A stretch of DNA of 22,933 bases from Tieghemiomyces parasiticus (lineage: Eukaryota; Kickxellomycota; Dimargaritomycetes; Dimargaritales; Dimargaritaceae). The notes below the pieces were generated by a model that saw only the letters and a program-made list of their open reading frames with translations, had not been told where the DNA came from and searched no databases. Both the position numbers and the translations under genes were made by a program. Below are positions 9,052 through 19,374 of this stretch, piece by piece. The stretch is taken from assembly GCA_027575765.1 (NCBI GenBank), contig JANBPT010000790.1, positions 1 to 22,933 on the forward strand. Direction: 5' to 3'. Position 1 is the stretch's first letter. Each line of letters opens with the position of its first letter.

Positions 9052-10920
9052 ATGCCGTTCGTCGAAAAGATCCGCAACCTCCGTGAGGAGCGGCCCGTGA
9101 ACGAGCAAGAACTGAATTTACTCCAAGAGCAGTTCTTTGAGGGTAAAGTCAAACCGGCAGCCAAGCTCGTCCCACGTTCGGCTGCCACGGCCTTCCCATC
9201 GCAAAGCCAGGACTGCCGCACCTCGACCTCGCCGGCGCCCGCCCCGTCGGCCGAATACGTCGGGACCAACGAAGAGCCGACCGAGCGGCACCTCTCACTA
9301 CTCAAGGCCGCCCTACTGGCGAGCGATATCCCTACCGAGCAGAAGATCTTTGACGAGGCCCCTGAAGCGGCCGCTTCACAAGACCGGCCGAATCGGCCCG
9401 ACCGCGACGTGGTGACGATGCCCATTAAATTAAGTAACTTCGCCGGTGCAATCAAGACCCAGAAGGCCGCCCCTAAAAAACGGTCGCTATTTGCCCAACG
9501 CCGGGCGGCACAGCAGGCGATGGGGGAAGTGGGGACCTCCCTACCTACTGCCGATGCTGGCCGATTCGAAGCGCCTCCGGCACGTACTGGACAATCCACT
9601 CACGCCCCTTTATCGCGATATACCGAGGTGTCCCAATCACCTGCGGCAGTCCAGACCGAATCCATATCGCACTCGAGCAATGCGGGTAGGACCGCGTCTG
9701 GTATCGACAGGCGGCAGATCGACATCCAAAATAACCAGATCCTGGCGGGTATGAGCGCAGAGGAGATCCTCGAGGCCCAGCGCGAGATATATAGCATGCT
9801 TCCTGCCGATGTCCTCGCGGGTCTGCAACGGAAAGTGGCGCCCTCCGCTGAACCAGCAGATGCCCTGCGGACTACCGCCCAGGATTTAGAGGGCGGGCCC
9901 CCCGACCGGACACGGCAACCCCCAAGTACCGCGGTGGCCACGGACGAAAGCGTTGATTTCATCACCAAGCTCAAGTCCCAATATTTTGCGGACCTGCCAA
10001 CCGAATACGACAAGCTGGCCTGGATGGGTGTACGCGAACCTGCCGGTGCCGCTACGGAAGCGGCGGGGTTGCAACCGGTTACTGCCGAAGGTAAAGAGGG
10101 TGACGACGACCTGATCCCCGAGGCTCTCCGTGACTCTCCCATCGCAACCACCCGGTTCGATTTCCGAGGGCGGATCATCGCCGCTGATGCCGAGCGACCC
10201 GTCCACCAGGGTCTCCACCACCACGCCGATGCCCCTGCCGCCGCAGGTTACACGCTCGCCGAGCTCCTCCACCTGGCTCGGAGTACTTTCCCCACCCAGC
10301 GCGTGATCCCCATGCGGATCTTTGGCCAGATTCTAGCCCGGTGTCGGCAGTCCCTTTTCAACGCTGAGCTCGATCCCGCGACTGCCAGCGACGACTATCT
10401 GCCCGAGACCGCTGCCGAGATTCTGCGTTACCTGGAGACGGCCGACTTCCCACTTTACATTTCACAAATGGCCACCGAGACCCACCGGACTTGCGTAATC
10501 ACCGCCCTCGACGTCCTATACGTGGCCCTAGTTCCACCCCAACTCGGTGACTTGCGTACCACGTCAAACCTAACCGTACCGACGTCGGTGGCCGCAGATG
10601 AACGACTCCTCTCCAAATCCGGATATGCGCAGTATATAAGGTACGGTCTACTCGACCGGGCGGCCGCGCTGTTGGATACGAAACATCGCGTCGACCTGCC
10701 TCCGCTCTCCCAGCACCGACTACTATTGTGCGTCAGCGTTGCCCTGGGCGTGACGGGTTCGGATGGAGAGCACAACGAGCGCACGGCATTGCAAAGCGCA
10801 CTCCGCTCGCTGGTTCGGCCCTGCCAGGGTGACGAGGATGGCCTAGCCGGCCACATTCTCCATTTGGTCACGAGACTACTCGCCCACCTTGATGCCAACC
10901 CCGGCGACAGTTTGAACTAA
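9052..10920 (+). CDS. RPAP1: RPAP1/Rba50-like RNA polymerase assembly factor
   Basis: Single exon, 622 residues: longer than yeast Rba50 (about 440), far shorter than human RPAP1 (about 1,400). A low-complexity Pro/Ala-rich N-terminal half contains VTMPIKLSNFAGAIK (121-135). The RPAP1 N-type motif is at about 222-262, with IDIQNNQILAGMSAEEILEA and YSMLPADVLAGLQRK. The RPAP1 C-type motif at about 364-430 has ATTRFDFRGRIIAADAE, HQGLHHHADAPAAAGYTLAE and LLHLARSTFPTQRVIPMRI; the GLHHH...AGY..AEL pattern is characteristic. The rest is helical. In the family this protein links RNA polymerase II subunits to GPN GTPases and R2TP/Hsp90 during cytoplasmic assembly and nuclear import. ATG 9052 follows a C/T-rich leader and opens on a conserved charged helix. 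It ends convergent with SSL2. Confidence 0.9.
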   Translation: MPFVEKIRNLREERPVNEQELNLLQEQFFEGKVKPAAKLVPRSAATAFPSQSQDCRTSTSPAPAPSAEYVGTNEEPTERHLSLLKAALLASDIPTEQKIFDEAPEAAASQDRPNRPDRDVVTMPIKLSNFAGAIKTQKAAPKKRSLFAQRRAAQQAMGEVGTSLPTADAGRFEAPPARTGQSTHAPLSRYTEVSQSPAAVQTESISHSSNAGRTASGIDRRQIDIQNNQILAGMSAEEILEAQREIYSMLPADVLAGLQRKVAPSAEPADALRTTAQDLEGGPPDRTRQPPSTAVATDESVDFITKLKSQYFADLPTEYDKLAWMGVREPAGAATEAAGLQPVTAEGKEGDDDLIPEALRDSPIATTRFDFRGRIIAADAERPVHQGLHHHADAPAAAGYTLAELLHLARSTFPTQRVIPMRIFGQILARCRQSLFNAELDPATASDDYLPETAAEILRYLETADFPLYISQMATETHRTCVITALDVLYVALVPPQLGDLRTTSNLTVPTSVAADERLLSKSGYAQYIRYGLLDRAAALLDTKHRVDLPPLSQHRLLLCVSVALGVTGSDGEHNERTALQSALRSLVRPCQGDEDGLAGHILHLVTRLLAHLDANPGDSLN

Positions 10921-11288
10921 TAGCGGTGCGTGAGTGAAAGTAGCTCCTTTATTTAGCTCGGTGGGGGGGCCTTTGGTCAAGTTTGCCTTGACCAGGTGAC
11001 GTTATCCGTAGAATCTGATTTTGGCAGACGCAAGACGCTAAGATGTTTGCTTGTTTTGAACGTTGACACTCCGGACATGGTAGCCCCCTTCCACCTGCCA
11101 CAGGAAGGGGTTGCCTCGTCCCTTCACAAAGCAGCTACCGGTGGGCGAGCTGTCACCGTTTCTTTTTTTTCATCCCCCAATTACTAAAATACAACCCCAA
11201 TTTTAATAAGGCACTATCGAGCTTGCGACTCCCTAATTTATGCTATCTGCTTACCCCAGACCCCTTTACATCCCACCCCTCAACGGCC
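10921..11288. other. Convergent 3' ends of RPAP1 and SSL2
   Basis: The 368 bases between the two stops hold both 3' UTRs. There is a T-rich run near 11161-11170 and an A/T-rich stretch near 11185-11215, consistent with polyadenylation signals. The hairpin at 10974-10994 is annotated separately. No gene is called. Confidence 0.5.
10974..10994. repeat. Perfect 8-bp stem hairpin in the 3' UTR of the RPAP1-like gene
   Basis: TGGTCAAG (10974-10981) and CTTGACCA (10987-10994) flank a TTTGC loop, 54 bases after the RPAP1 stop. It resembles a short 3'-UTR stem-loop; no known element is recognised. Confidence 0.5.
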
Positions 11289-13874
11289 TTAGCGTTTGCT
11301 GTACCACTGCTTCTTGAATAGTGGGTGGTGCTCGGCGGGTCCCGCAGCAGCCTTGGCGGCGGCCCCGCCGCGGCCTCCGGAGCCCACAGGTCGATTGTAC
11401 TCGACATAGGCCATGTGGTCGGCACCAGACAATGACTTCATGGACCCGACGGTTCGACGGGCGGCGGCGGACTGCGCCTGACCGTAACCACCAGCGGCGC
11501 GCCGGCCGGCGATGCGGCGATTGAGATCGTCCTCGTCGAGCGCCACGTCGTCGCCGAGGTTGGCGTCGGCATCAGAGGCTAGCAGAACGCCGTTAAGGAG
11601 CTCGAGCTGGGCGGGCTTGTCGCGATAAACCAGACCAGGGAATTCGTCCATACCATCGAGTCGGGTGATGACCTTGAAGGCGTAGCCCTGATCGATCAAG
11701 AACTGCTGGCGCTTGGTTGAGTAGTACATCTCCTGGGTGTCCTTGGATACGAGGGAATAAAAGAAGGCGTTGAACCCTTCGTCGTTACGACGCTTAGCAC
11801 GCAGAATTCGACCCAGCCGCTGCGCCTCTTGCCGTCGCGACCCGTAGTGCGACGATACCTGGATCAGGACGGTGGCCTCGGGCAGATCGATGGACGTGTC
11901 GCCCACCTTGGACAGGAAGATGGTGCTGACCGTGGGATTGTGCTGGAACTGGTGGAGGATACGCATCCGTTCCTCTTGCGGAGTCCCGCCGTAAATGTAG
12001 GGCTTCTTGAGTTTAATGGCGTAAGCCTTGAGGGCGTAAACGTTGTCTGCGAACGCAATGATCTTGTCGCCACGTTCCTCATGGTAGCGGATCAGGTACT
12101 GGCAGGCCTGGAACTTGTGCGGGTTCATCACGTAGAGCAACATCTTCTTGCGCGAATTTTGGCTCAGGTATTCGCGATAGAATTCCCCCGTCATCTCGCA
12201 CCACACCTCAGCGCACTGAACAGTGGCGATGTGGCCCTGGCTCGACAGGTCCATCCAGTTAGCTTCATACAGCTTGGGGCCGATGAGGAAGTTGAGATCG
12301 CTGATTTTATCGTCCTCGCGCACCAGGGTGGCCGTGAGCCCTAGTTTGGTGTGCGCCGCGATCGAGGTTACCACCCGCCGGAACATATTGGCCGGCACCA
12401 CGTGCACCTCATCCAGCAGGAGGAACCCCCACTCCTGCGAGTTGAGAAAGTCCATCATCTTCTGGGCCTCGTGCGACCGCTTGCGCGTGTTGGCCACCAT
12501 GCTGTAGGTCGAAATGACGATACCGGCGTTGCCCGCAAAGCGCTCCTTCTTGTCAGCAGTGAACACCGCCACCTGACGCTCGGGCAGGTTGGACCAGTGC
12601 AGGAACTGCTGCTTCCACTGCATGACCGATACGGACGACGTACACAGGCACAGAACCGACTTCTTGATGGTGCAAGCGGCCGTGATTCCTACCAGGGTCT
12701 TCCCGGCACCACAGGGTAGAACGATGATCCCCGATCGTGCCCGACCGTTGCCAAACATCTTGTTGAGACTCTTCTCCTGGTAAGGTCGGATAGCGGTGAT
12801 AGGTTTCAGGTCCATATCCAGGTTGGGGTTAAGGTGGTCGTTACGGAAGTCGTACTCCTCCAGCATGGGGTGGCCCACCACGTTACACCGCTTCTTGACG
12901 GCCTCTACCGCATCGGCGCGAATCTGGAAGGCGTGGACACGGTCACCATCGTCGTCGTCGTCGTCGCCGTCCTGCTCCACCGTAACCACAGCCTGGAAGA
13001 GGTCGTCACCCGTGTTGTCACCCGCAGGCTTGTCATCAGTCGCAGCGGGTTCCTCACCGTCACCACCCATGACAAGGCGATCGGGCCCGGCAAGTTCGGT
13101 GGTGGCAGGTGCCCCAGGCTTCTTGAGCCCACCGATGGCCAGGTCCTTGCCCGAGGGGGCCTTGTCGTGGAGCAGGCCGTCGTTGCCCGTGGCGTCGCCG
13201 AGGTAGCGGCTCTGTTCGATGACGGGGTCCTTGAGCAGACGCTGAAGGACGTCAGCGTAGTTGGACTCTACGAAATATTTGTTATGTTTTAGCACGAGCT
13301 TGACCTTTCCCACGGACAGGGTACACACGCGGATTGACTGAATCACGGACTCCGGGATCGGTACTTTGGACAAGCGTTCCAGCACGCCAATGATGTTCTC
13401 GGTCTCCAGACCCACCGACACGGCAGCGTACAGCGAGTACGGGGTCAGCTTATACTCGTGAATGTGAGAGGGCCGGCTGATGGGCTCGCCAATGGCCGTC
13501 AGGAAGTCCTGGGCCTGCTCGGCGATGGGCGAGAAGGCCTCCAGGATAATCACGTCCGACTCAGGGCAAATCCACAGCGGTCGGGAGGAATGGTCGGGCT
13601 TGAGTTTCAGGTAGGAGTAGTCCTCCTCGTTGAAGATGTACGATACGGAGTCGACCGGACGGCGCGGAGCCACCGTCCCTGCACCACCGCCACCACCCAA
13701 ACTGAGCATGGCGTTCTGAGGCAGCATAGACCAGTCGACGCCGCCACCGTCGTCGTCGTCGTCGTCATTCCCTTCGTTAGCGTAAGCGGGCCGGTGCGGT
13801 GGGCCATAGTTGTCTGACAAGCGAAGGCGCTTAGCCTCCTCCTCGGCAACTTCACCCCGGCGCTTTTCCGCCAT
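11289..13874 (-). CDS. SSL2: TFIIH DNA helicase/translocase XPB (Ssl2/Rad25)
   Basis: Single exon, 861 residues (yeast Ssl2 843, human XPB 782). An acidic low-complexity N-terminus with an Asp run (about 37-42) precedes the XPB N-terminal and damage-recognition regions. A second Asp-rich linker lies near 303-311. Helicase domain 1 has LPCGAGKT (Walker A, K392), the DEVH box (488-491) and [11 protein letters not shown] (511-521), which includes the XPB-specific RED motif. Helicase domain 2 has [11 protein letters not shown] (685-695), with the arginine fingers, followed by the thumb/C-terminal [20 protein letters not shown] block and the conserved [12 protein letters not shown] end. All catalytic motifs are intact. 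In the family it is the ATP-driven translocase that opens promoters for Pol II and DNA in nucleotide excision repair. The gene is divergent from BDP1. Confidence 0.98.
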   Translation of the reverse strand: MAEKRRGEVAEEEAKRLRLSDNYGPPHRPAYANEGNDDDDDDGGGVDWSMLPQNAMLSLGGGGGAGTVAPRRPVDSVSYIFNEEDYSYLKLKPDHSSRPLWICPESDVIILEAFSPIAEQAQDFLTAIGEPISRPSHIHEYKLTPYSLYAAVSVGLETENIIGVLERLSKVPIPESVIQSIRVCTLSVGKVKLVLKHNKYFVESNYADVLQRLLKDPVIEQSRYLGDATGNDGLLHDKAPSGKDLAIGGLKKPGAPATTELAGPDRLVMGGDGEEPAATDDKPAGDNTGDDLFQAVVTVEQDGDDDDDDGDRVHAFQIRADAVEAVKKRCNVVGHPMLEEYDFRNDHLNPNLDMDLKPITAIRPYQEKSLNKMFGNGRARSGIIVLPCGAGKTLVGITAACTIKKSVLCLCTSSVSVMQWKQQFLHWSNLPERQVAVFTADKKERFAGNAGIVISTYSMVANTRKRSHEAQKMMDFLNSQEWGFLLLDEVHVVPANMFRRVVTSIAAHTKLGLTATLVREDDKISDLNFLIGPKLYEANWMDLSSQGHIATVQCAEVWCEMTGEFYREYLSQNSRKKMLLYVMNPHKFQACQYLIRYHEERGDKIIAFADNVYALKAYAIKLKKPYIYGGTPQEERMRILHQFQHNPTVSTIFLSKVGDTSIDLPEATVLIQVSSHYGSRRQEAQRLGRILRAKRRNDEGFNAFFYSLVSKDTQEMYYSTKRQQFLIDQGYAFKVITRLDGMDEFPGLVYRDKPAQLELLNGVLLASDADANLGDDVALDEDDLNRRIAGRRAAGGYGQAQSAAARRTVGSMKSLSGADHMAYVEYNRPVGSGGRGGAAAKAAAGPAEHHPLFKKQWYSKR
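12948..12969. repeat. GTC triplet run encoding an Asp run in SSL2
   Basis: About six GTC triplets on plus (GAC on the coding strand) encode aspartates near residues 304-309. A similar run at 13748-13765 encodes Asp 37-42. Both are linker low-complexity and likely length-variable. Confidence 0.8.
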
Positions 13875-14623
13875 GGCACGTCAGGTATAGACTTGGGGGA
13901 AAGACACCCGAGGAGGCACGAAGGTGGAAGTAGATGCGTGGACGCGCAGCAACGGGGAAAAACTGGAGCAAACGAAAGTTGGCCACGTAACCAAGGCACA
14001 CAGCTCGGGGGATTTCACCAGGCAAGGCCAGATGGGTTGTCGGTGGCTATTTGAGGACGCAGAGTTGCGTTTTGGCTCGAGATGCGAATCGAAACAAAGT
14101 AAGAAAGTGAATCTGTGCAACCTTCAAACTGCCGCGAACGAATGAGAGCTGGTCGGTAAGGAGATGGGGCAATTTGCGGGTCTATCAGCTTGGTGGGATA
14201 GGAACAGCGCCACGGGTTCTCCGCTGCGGCGGGAAAATAAGCGTACACGGGAATATGTATTTCAGTGGGATTTGTAATCGGGAGGGGGGGTCCGTCGTGC
14301 TGCGAGTACTTTAGTGATACTATGATTGGGTGGCGACCGACACACCCATTGGTAGCGCTGGCTCCCCGAGGTCGCGAGGACTACTAACCGATCCCCTACC
14401 ACAGCCCATTTCCTGCTTGGCTGGCTTCACCTCTGTAGCTGAGCACGTACCGTATGGCACCTCGAGAATGACACCTACCCGATTTTCACCTACCAGCCCT
14501 GGTAGCAAATTGACCCCCTTTTTTCTTTGTTGCATTATGTCCTTTTGTTAATTTTTCTATCTCATATCCAGTTCCCGCAGTGCTAACCTACTCATCACGA
14601 GCCTCTTTTGTACATACACCATA
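13875..14623. promoter_or_regulatory. Divergent promoter region between SSL2 and BDP1
   Basis: These 749 bases separate two start codons that point apart, so they contain both promoters. No classic TATA box is visible near the SSL2 start. The BDP1 side ends in a T/C-rich leader (from about 14510). Open frames at 13924-14145 and 14330-14551 show no domain and are not called. A G-rich run sits near 14281-14290. Confidence 0.55.
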
Positions 14624-15928
14624 ATGTCCCACACATCCCTCCACATTAATAAGGGCCAGACACGGTTCGCACCCAAAGTGAAGCCCCGTGGTGCTCGGCG
14701 ACCTAATCCGGCTGAGACGCGGACCAACAACGAGCCTGCGAGTCAGCCACCCATTACGGCCCCGGGGACCCCCTTATCCACACCCGCTGATAGCCAGGCT
14801 GATGGCCCCCCACCCGACCCTTACCTGACGCCGGCCTCCCCAGTGACCCGTCCGGTCATTAACCCCACCGTGGCCGCCACCAGCCCCGTGCGTGGTAACT
14901 TGATCAGTACTCCGGGCCAAACACAGGCGACCCCGGTGGCGACGGGTAACCTCATTTCCGTGCCCACGGTGCGCGCCACGGCGGCTTCCCTGCCCACCCA
15001 AGTAGCGGCAAACCCGACGACCACCACTGTGGCTGCCAGTGACCGCCGGAGTAGCAAAACCAAACCCAAGACGAGTGGCATCGCGGTTGCCAAGGCGCCA
15101 ACTGGGCGGGGTCGCCGGCAGCTAAAGACCTGGGAGGAGTACCTGGAGGAACACGCCAAGCTAAACGAGACCGACCTTTCAGACCAGCCCATGGACTTTT
15201 TCTGCCGGAACCGGGGCCTGGGTCTACCCATGAAGTCCACTATCGACCGCCTTTGGGAAGAAGAGCATCGTAAGGCAGCAGCTGCCGACCCCGCAAGTAA
15301 TTCCGTGGCGCCCAAGGCTGCGCCGGCACCGCCGCCGTCGACTAAGCCCGAAACCGAAGCTCCGGCCACATTCACCAATAACCCGCATGCGGCTCAAGTA
15401 CGAATGGTCAACGGCCGGATGGTACTCAACGAGGAGTCGCTGGTGATTGACCGGTCCCAGATGGGGGCGAACGCGGAGATCATTGCGGGGCTCCAGGTGG
15501 TTGACGAATACCAAGGCGACCGGCCTATTAACTCTTACACCTACGCCCGGCGGAAAATTACGCGGTCGGCCAAGTGGACCGTGGAAGAGACCGCTCAGTT
15601 CTTTGGCCTGCTATCACGGTACGGTACCGATTTCAACATGATCGCTGCAGCTCTCACGGACCGTAACCGCACTGACGTACTCCGCAAATTCCGACGCGAG
15701 GAGAGCCAGCGCCCTTGGATAGTAACACGCGCGCTGCTGAACCGACCGCTCCCAGATAGTGAGCTTGCGGGCCATCGGTTCGACATGGCCACTGCTGGTG
15801 CAGAAAAGACTGAGACAACAGGGGATGCCGCTGGCGAGAATGACACGGCCGTGAGCAAGCAGGAGCACGTACCGGAGTCAACACCCGGGCCAGAACCCCT
15901 ACCTGCAGCGTTGGTAAACGGTGATTAA
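14624..15928 (+). CDS. BDP1: TFIIIB subunit B'' (Bdp1), SANT domain
   Basis: Single exon, 434 residues (yeast Bdp1 594). The first 160 residues are Pro/Thr/Ala-rich and disordered. RRQLKTWEEYLEEHAKL and DQPMDFFCRNRG (about 165-198) match the conserved segment before the core. VRMVNGRMVLNEESLVIDR (about 259-277) is the family's hallmark linker that contacts TBP and Brf1. The SANT domain at about 314-361 carries SAKWTVEETAQFFGLLSRYG, TDFNMIAAALTDRNRTDV and LRKFRREES, with the expected tryptophan and aromatic core. In the family it completes TFIIIB at tRNA, 5S and U6 promoters and helps open DNA for Pol III. The N-terminal extension is shorter than in yeast, and the protein ends soon after the SANT domain. 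No tRNA gene is visible nearby. The start matches a CATAATG context at the end of a C/T-rich leader. Confidence 0.93.
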   Translation: MSHTSLHINKGQTRFAPKVKPRGARRPNPAETRTNNEPASQPPITAPGTPLSTPADSQADGPPPDPYLTPASPVTRPVINPTVAATSPVRGNLISTPGQTQATPVATGNLISVPTVRATAASLPTQVAANPTTTTVAASDRRSSKTKPKTSGIAVAKAPTGRGRRQLKTWEEYLEEHAKLNETDLSDQPMDFFCRNRGLGLPMKSTIDRLWEEEHRKAAAADPASNSVAPKAAPAPPPSTKPETEAPATFTNNPHAAQVRMVNGRMVLNEESLVIDRSQMGANAEIIAGLQVVDEYQGDRPINSYTYARRKITRSAKWTVEETAQFFGLLSRYGTDFNMIAAALTDRNRTDVLRKFRREESQRPWIVTRALLNRPLPDSELAGHRFDMATAGAEKTETTGDAAGENDTAVSKQEHVPESTPGPEPLPAALVNGD

Positions 15929-17440
15929 CACTAACGAGTCCAATTAGGTGGTACTTGGAGAGGGGAGTTGGACTAGCCTAATCTATCTCTAAATAAACTA
16001 TGGGTTGGCTTAAGGCTAAAGGAGGAAGGGTATAAGAGTAAGGGACAGGTTAAGAGAAAATGGAGCTAATAGGGTAGCCGAGTGCTACAGAATACCAGAC
16101 GATACAAGGGGAGGATATAGGCGTAAAATGGAGGGGGAAACCAGAGAGGTTGGATACTTCTGAAGTTATCAATGTATATTTTTTGGTTTCTTGGGGTTAA
16201 AGTGAAGGGGAAAAGGGGTAAAACAAAGGCAGCGAAAATTGGCAAGGAAATAGGATAGCGGATGAAAGGGAAAGCAATCAGTGGATAAAAGGGTAAAGGG
16301 AAATAGGTGACAATGCGGGGATAAAGGAATACATGGTGACAAATTAATTGGTAAAGGAATAAACGGCAAAACGAGTAAAGGTGCAAGCGTACAGGATAAA
16401 GCGAATAAAGGAACAACAACTGAAATAAAGGGAATCCAAGTCCCAGTCAATCAAAGAAAAGGGGCTTGAGAATTTACGGTTCCTGTTTCGGCACAGTTAG
16501 TACCTTTATATCCTTCGTGCCAAGTGAAAATAGGGCTAAAAATTGTAGGCTCATTTATGGGCGCTACACTGGTGTTGTAGCGTACCCTACACTGTCCGAC
16601 CCAAATAGCGCGACGGAGAGAGTTTGAGAGACAAAGTCGTAGGCGGCTCTTCCACCGCTGCCCAGTCTGAAAGCCGAAAGTGAGTAGGTATGGACAGTGC
16701 TTGCTCAGGGACCGAGAGAGGTAGCCACCACAGCGGAGCCTGTTTTGCACGCCTACCAAGATGGCAGCCATTTGTCGTTGGCGCGAGGCACAGTCGTCTT
16801 TGCCTCCCTGGCCCCAGCTTCTATTCCATCGACACTCCCCTCTAGCTTCATCCACGTCGCTTGTGGCTCTTTGCATCACCGAAACTTCCGTTGGGCGTCC
16901 ATGGTTGAGTGTCACCGTAGTCCCAAGGGAACTCTCTATCCTGTACGTCTACAACCATTGGAGGGCGCCACCCGTTCGCCACTGGTGTGGATGTCAGTAA
17001 TTATAGAGAGGAAGGGGGGGGGGTAGACCACGGTCAACAATGGAGAAGGGTTCGTATGGTTACCATCGAGGGGCCCAGTGGACCAAGAGACGAGCCCATA
17101 CCGCTTACAATGGGCGCACCATGGGATAAAACGTTCATCACAGTGATAACTGGTGTTCCCCAGACCAGCCCGGGGCCTCCTTCGTTTCACCCGTCCGTGA
17201 ATATAGGTACAGGGATACGCCCACAGGGCACACAATAGCCTCAAAGGGCCCAGACGACCAATTGAATTTACTGATATATACAGTCGACCGTCAGACTCCG
17301 CCCGATCTGGGGCCCTTTCCTCCGCACAGGAGTCACTTGATGTGGGTACGTGGATAATAACAGGAGCAGGAGGCCAAGGCAAGGAGCCTCCGCTACCCAG
17401 TAAGTTAGGCGGGGGTCTTGGTCGACCACCATCCCACTCG
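15929..17440. other. Gene-poor interval with purine-rich tract; one doubtful minus ORF
   Basis: From about 15955 to 16450 the plus strand is strikingly purine-rich; the degenerate minisatellite at 16294-16445 is part of it. On minus, a 154-codon open frame (16915-16451) contains an internal ATG at 16773 opening MAAILVGVQNRLRCGGYLSR, very basic and free of acidic residues for over 60 codons, resembling a mitochondrial presequence. Further stops and the lack of a recognisable domain keep it from being called. No tRNA-like B box was found. The right end is the upstream region of the secreted F-box-like gene. Confidence 0.4.
16294..16445 (+). repeat. Degenerate minisatellite, TAAAGG-led units of about 20-30 nt
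   Basis: TAAAGG occurs at 16294, 16322, 16352, 16376, 16406 and 16426, spaced 28, 30, 24, 30 and 20 nt. The first two units also share a following AATA...GGTGACAA block. The array is purine-rich on plus. Units are well diverged, so this is an old tandem array or a compositional track with a strong motif. Confidence 0.5.
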
Positions 17441-17448
17441 TATAAAAA
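17441..17448 (+). promoter_or_regulatory. TATA box of the secreted F-box-like gene
   Basis: TATAAAAA lies 157 nt before the ATG at 17598 and is followed by a nearly pure C/T-rich leader of 140 bases. The layout mirrors that of the secreted precursor at 2979. Confidence 0.7.
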
Positions 17449-17597
17449 GACGGATTATCGCTCCTCTCTGCACTATCCTCACACCCCTATCCCTGCTCCA
17501 CTTTAACCCTCCAAGCCACCCACTTTTGCTTCCGACCTTCACCCTTGTGACTTGCCCCCCCACCGTTGTCCAACTCCCGCCCCTTCACTCGACCACG

Positions 17598-19374
17598 ATG
17601 AAGTTATCCATCACGATCCTCACCCTGGCCGTCACCGGTCTCGTCGGGTTTGCGTCCATCACGTCTGCGAGCCCCATGTCGGGTGTTTCCCAACCCCGGG
17701 GTCCTAACTCAAACTCCCCCCTTCCGAATGGTCAGTTTTCGATTCTGCCGCAGGAGCTGCTTAGTAACGTGGCTCAGTTCTTGAGTGAAGAAGAGTATAA
17801 TGTATTCTGTCAAACCAACCAGTCCCTCAAAAACAAGGTCGGAGGATGTTGGGGTGATTATGTAAGTGGGAAGTTCTGACTATGCTATATTGCCCATTCT
17901 ACGTGGAAATATTACAAGAGGATGTTATGCGATACGCCGACGTGCGGTTCAGCTGTCGGAACCTTGATGTCTACCGGTCTGAGTCCAGGCAATAATTAAC
18001 GATACCAAGGTACATGTCACATTATTAGAAACTAACGCCAGCCTGCATACGGTCTTACTGACTGCCGACCGTGCCCTTCCGCCCATTTAGACCCTGTATC
18101 GTTTGCGAGGTTTGGTCAAGCTCTCTAATAATATCGATGCGCATAGCATGAGCAGGAATGTATTCAGAGGTATCAATTATGTCGTTGCACAAACTCCCGA
18201 GGATAAGGCATTTTCCGATTCGGCCAAGGTGCTATTGAAACAAACGATCTTGGCGCAAACCCTGTATACCCAACGTGAACTGCTGTCTGAGTCAATTTTG
18301 AAGCAGCTGGCTGATTATTTGGAATCCGGATTGGAGGATGACCCATCCACGACCGGGTCAGACCCTATGGACCTGGACCCGGGTACTGCCACCGCCATGG
18401 CCGTGTCAGCATCCCTACCTTTTCGTAGAGGTGTCCAAGTGGGCGCGTTGGATATGAGTAGGCTCAGCGAGGACCAGTTGCTCAGAAATTTCCCGTTCGT
18501 CTACCATATCAGTAACGAGCATCCAGAGGCCATATTTCGAACCATGGCTACCCTCGGCCACATTCCAGCTAGAATGGCCCTCAGAAAAGATATCCATGCG
18601 ATCTCTTACAGTAGCAGCTTTGACCTCAACAGCGGACCCATGACCGAAGAGGGCGACCCGCAAGGTTGGGAAAGCGCAGGGAAAGCAGACGAAGCCAGTT
18701 ATGGCGCAACCTTTTATGCCGTAGTCTGGCGCCTTTACAACCAGGGGCACAAGCAGGAACTCCACACTCTGCTCCACAACCTAGTCGGATATGTGGATGG
18801 ATTTTCCGGTTCTCATCTCAGCCAGGTGCTTAGAAATGTAATCCAGCTTTCCATGGCCATAGTCGCAACTGCCGGGGACAAGGACATGCTCCTTAAACTT
18901 GAGGCTGTCCAGGAGACGTATGAGAGAGGGCTGTATATGGTTTCATCTTCCTGGGATAACGCTCCTCAAAGGATCAAAGACCAGGCTGATACTCGTCTGT
19001 ACAACCGGCGTTCGGAGTTCATGGGCTGCCTGGAGTACTACGGACTATTTAGGGCAAACCAGTTCCTTACATCGCAGTGGAACGAAGATTACGACGCCCG
19101 CACCTTCCGGCCGGAAATTCCCAACAACGTACATAGCCTGAGCGATCGCGGCCTGGCCGCATCGGGATGCATTGACCACCTTTATGACCCGCGCCTCGGT
19201 CACCTCCAGGACGATGGTACTTTCATTACGGCGGCTATCGATTCGTACCTGAAGAAAGCAACTCCTGATGAAGAGTTCCCGTTTATCGAGAGCCAGCTGG
19301 GGAATTTGATGCCCCTGAACCTGCCGCTTACCGAGTACCCTGACTCTAACCCGACATCGCCTGCGATGCAGTGA
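17598..19374 (+). CDS. Secreted protein with F-box-like segment, unknown family
   Basis: Main model: exons 17598-17861 and 18091-19374, both phase 0, 515 residues. The donor is GTAAGT and the acceptor CATTTAG. Residues 1-25 are a signal peptide (MKLSITILTLAVTGLVGFAS then ITSAS). After a Pro/Ser/Asn spacer, residues 47-80 read like an F-box: FSILPQELLSNVAQFL, with C71 and a following polar helix. The remaining 430 residues are mostly helical and unrecognised, with RNVFRGINYVVAQTPEDKAF, EFMGCLEYYGLFRANQFL and LGNLMPLNLPLTEYPDSNP. There is no transmembrane segment. The intron (229 nt) is the longest here; a variant with a 21-nt exon (17989-18009, GCA...AAG then GTACAT) also keeps frame and gives 522 residues. 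F-boxes normally recruit Skp1 in the cytosol, so one behind a secretion signal is odd. It may be a fungal lineage-specific secreted family or effector. No homologue can be named. Confidence 0.75.

Noticed and set aside
8847..9599. 250-codon minus open frame
   Set aside because: It lies antisense to the RPAP1-like CDS and its promoter, has no domain, and is a GC-rich shadow frame.
12351..12719. Plus-strand open frames opposite SSL2 (also 11829-12344)
   Set aside because: They are antisense shadows of conserved helicase motifs, whose codons fix the minus-strand reading.
14330..14551. 73-codon plus open frame before BDP1
   Set aside because: No domain, atypical codons, and position in the BDP1 upstream region make a leader more likely.
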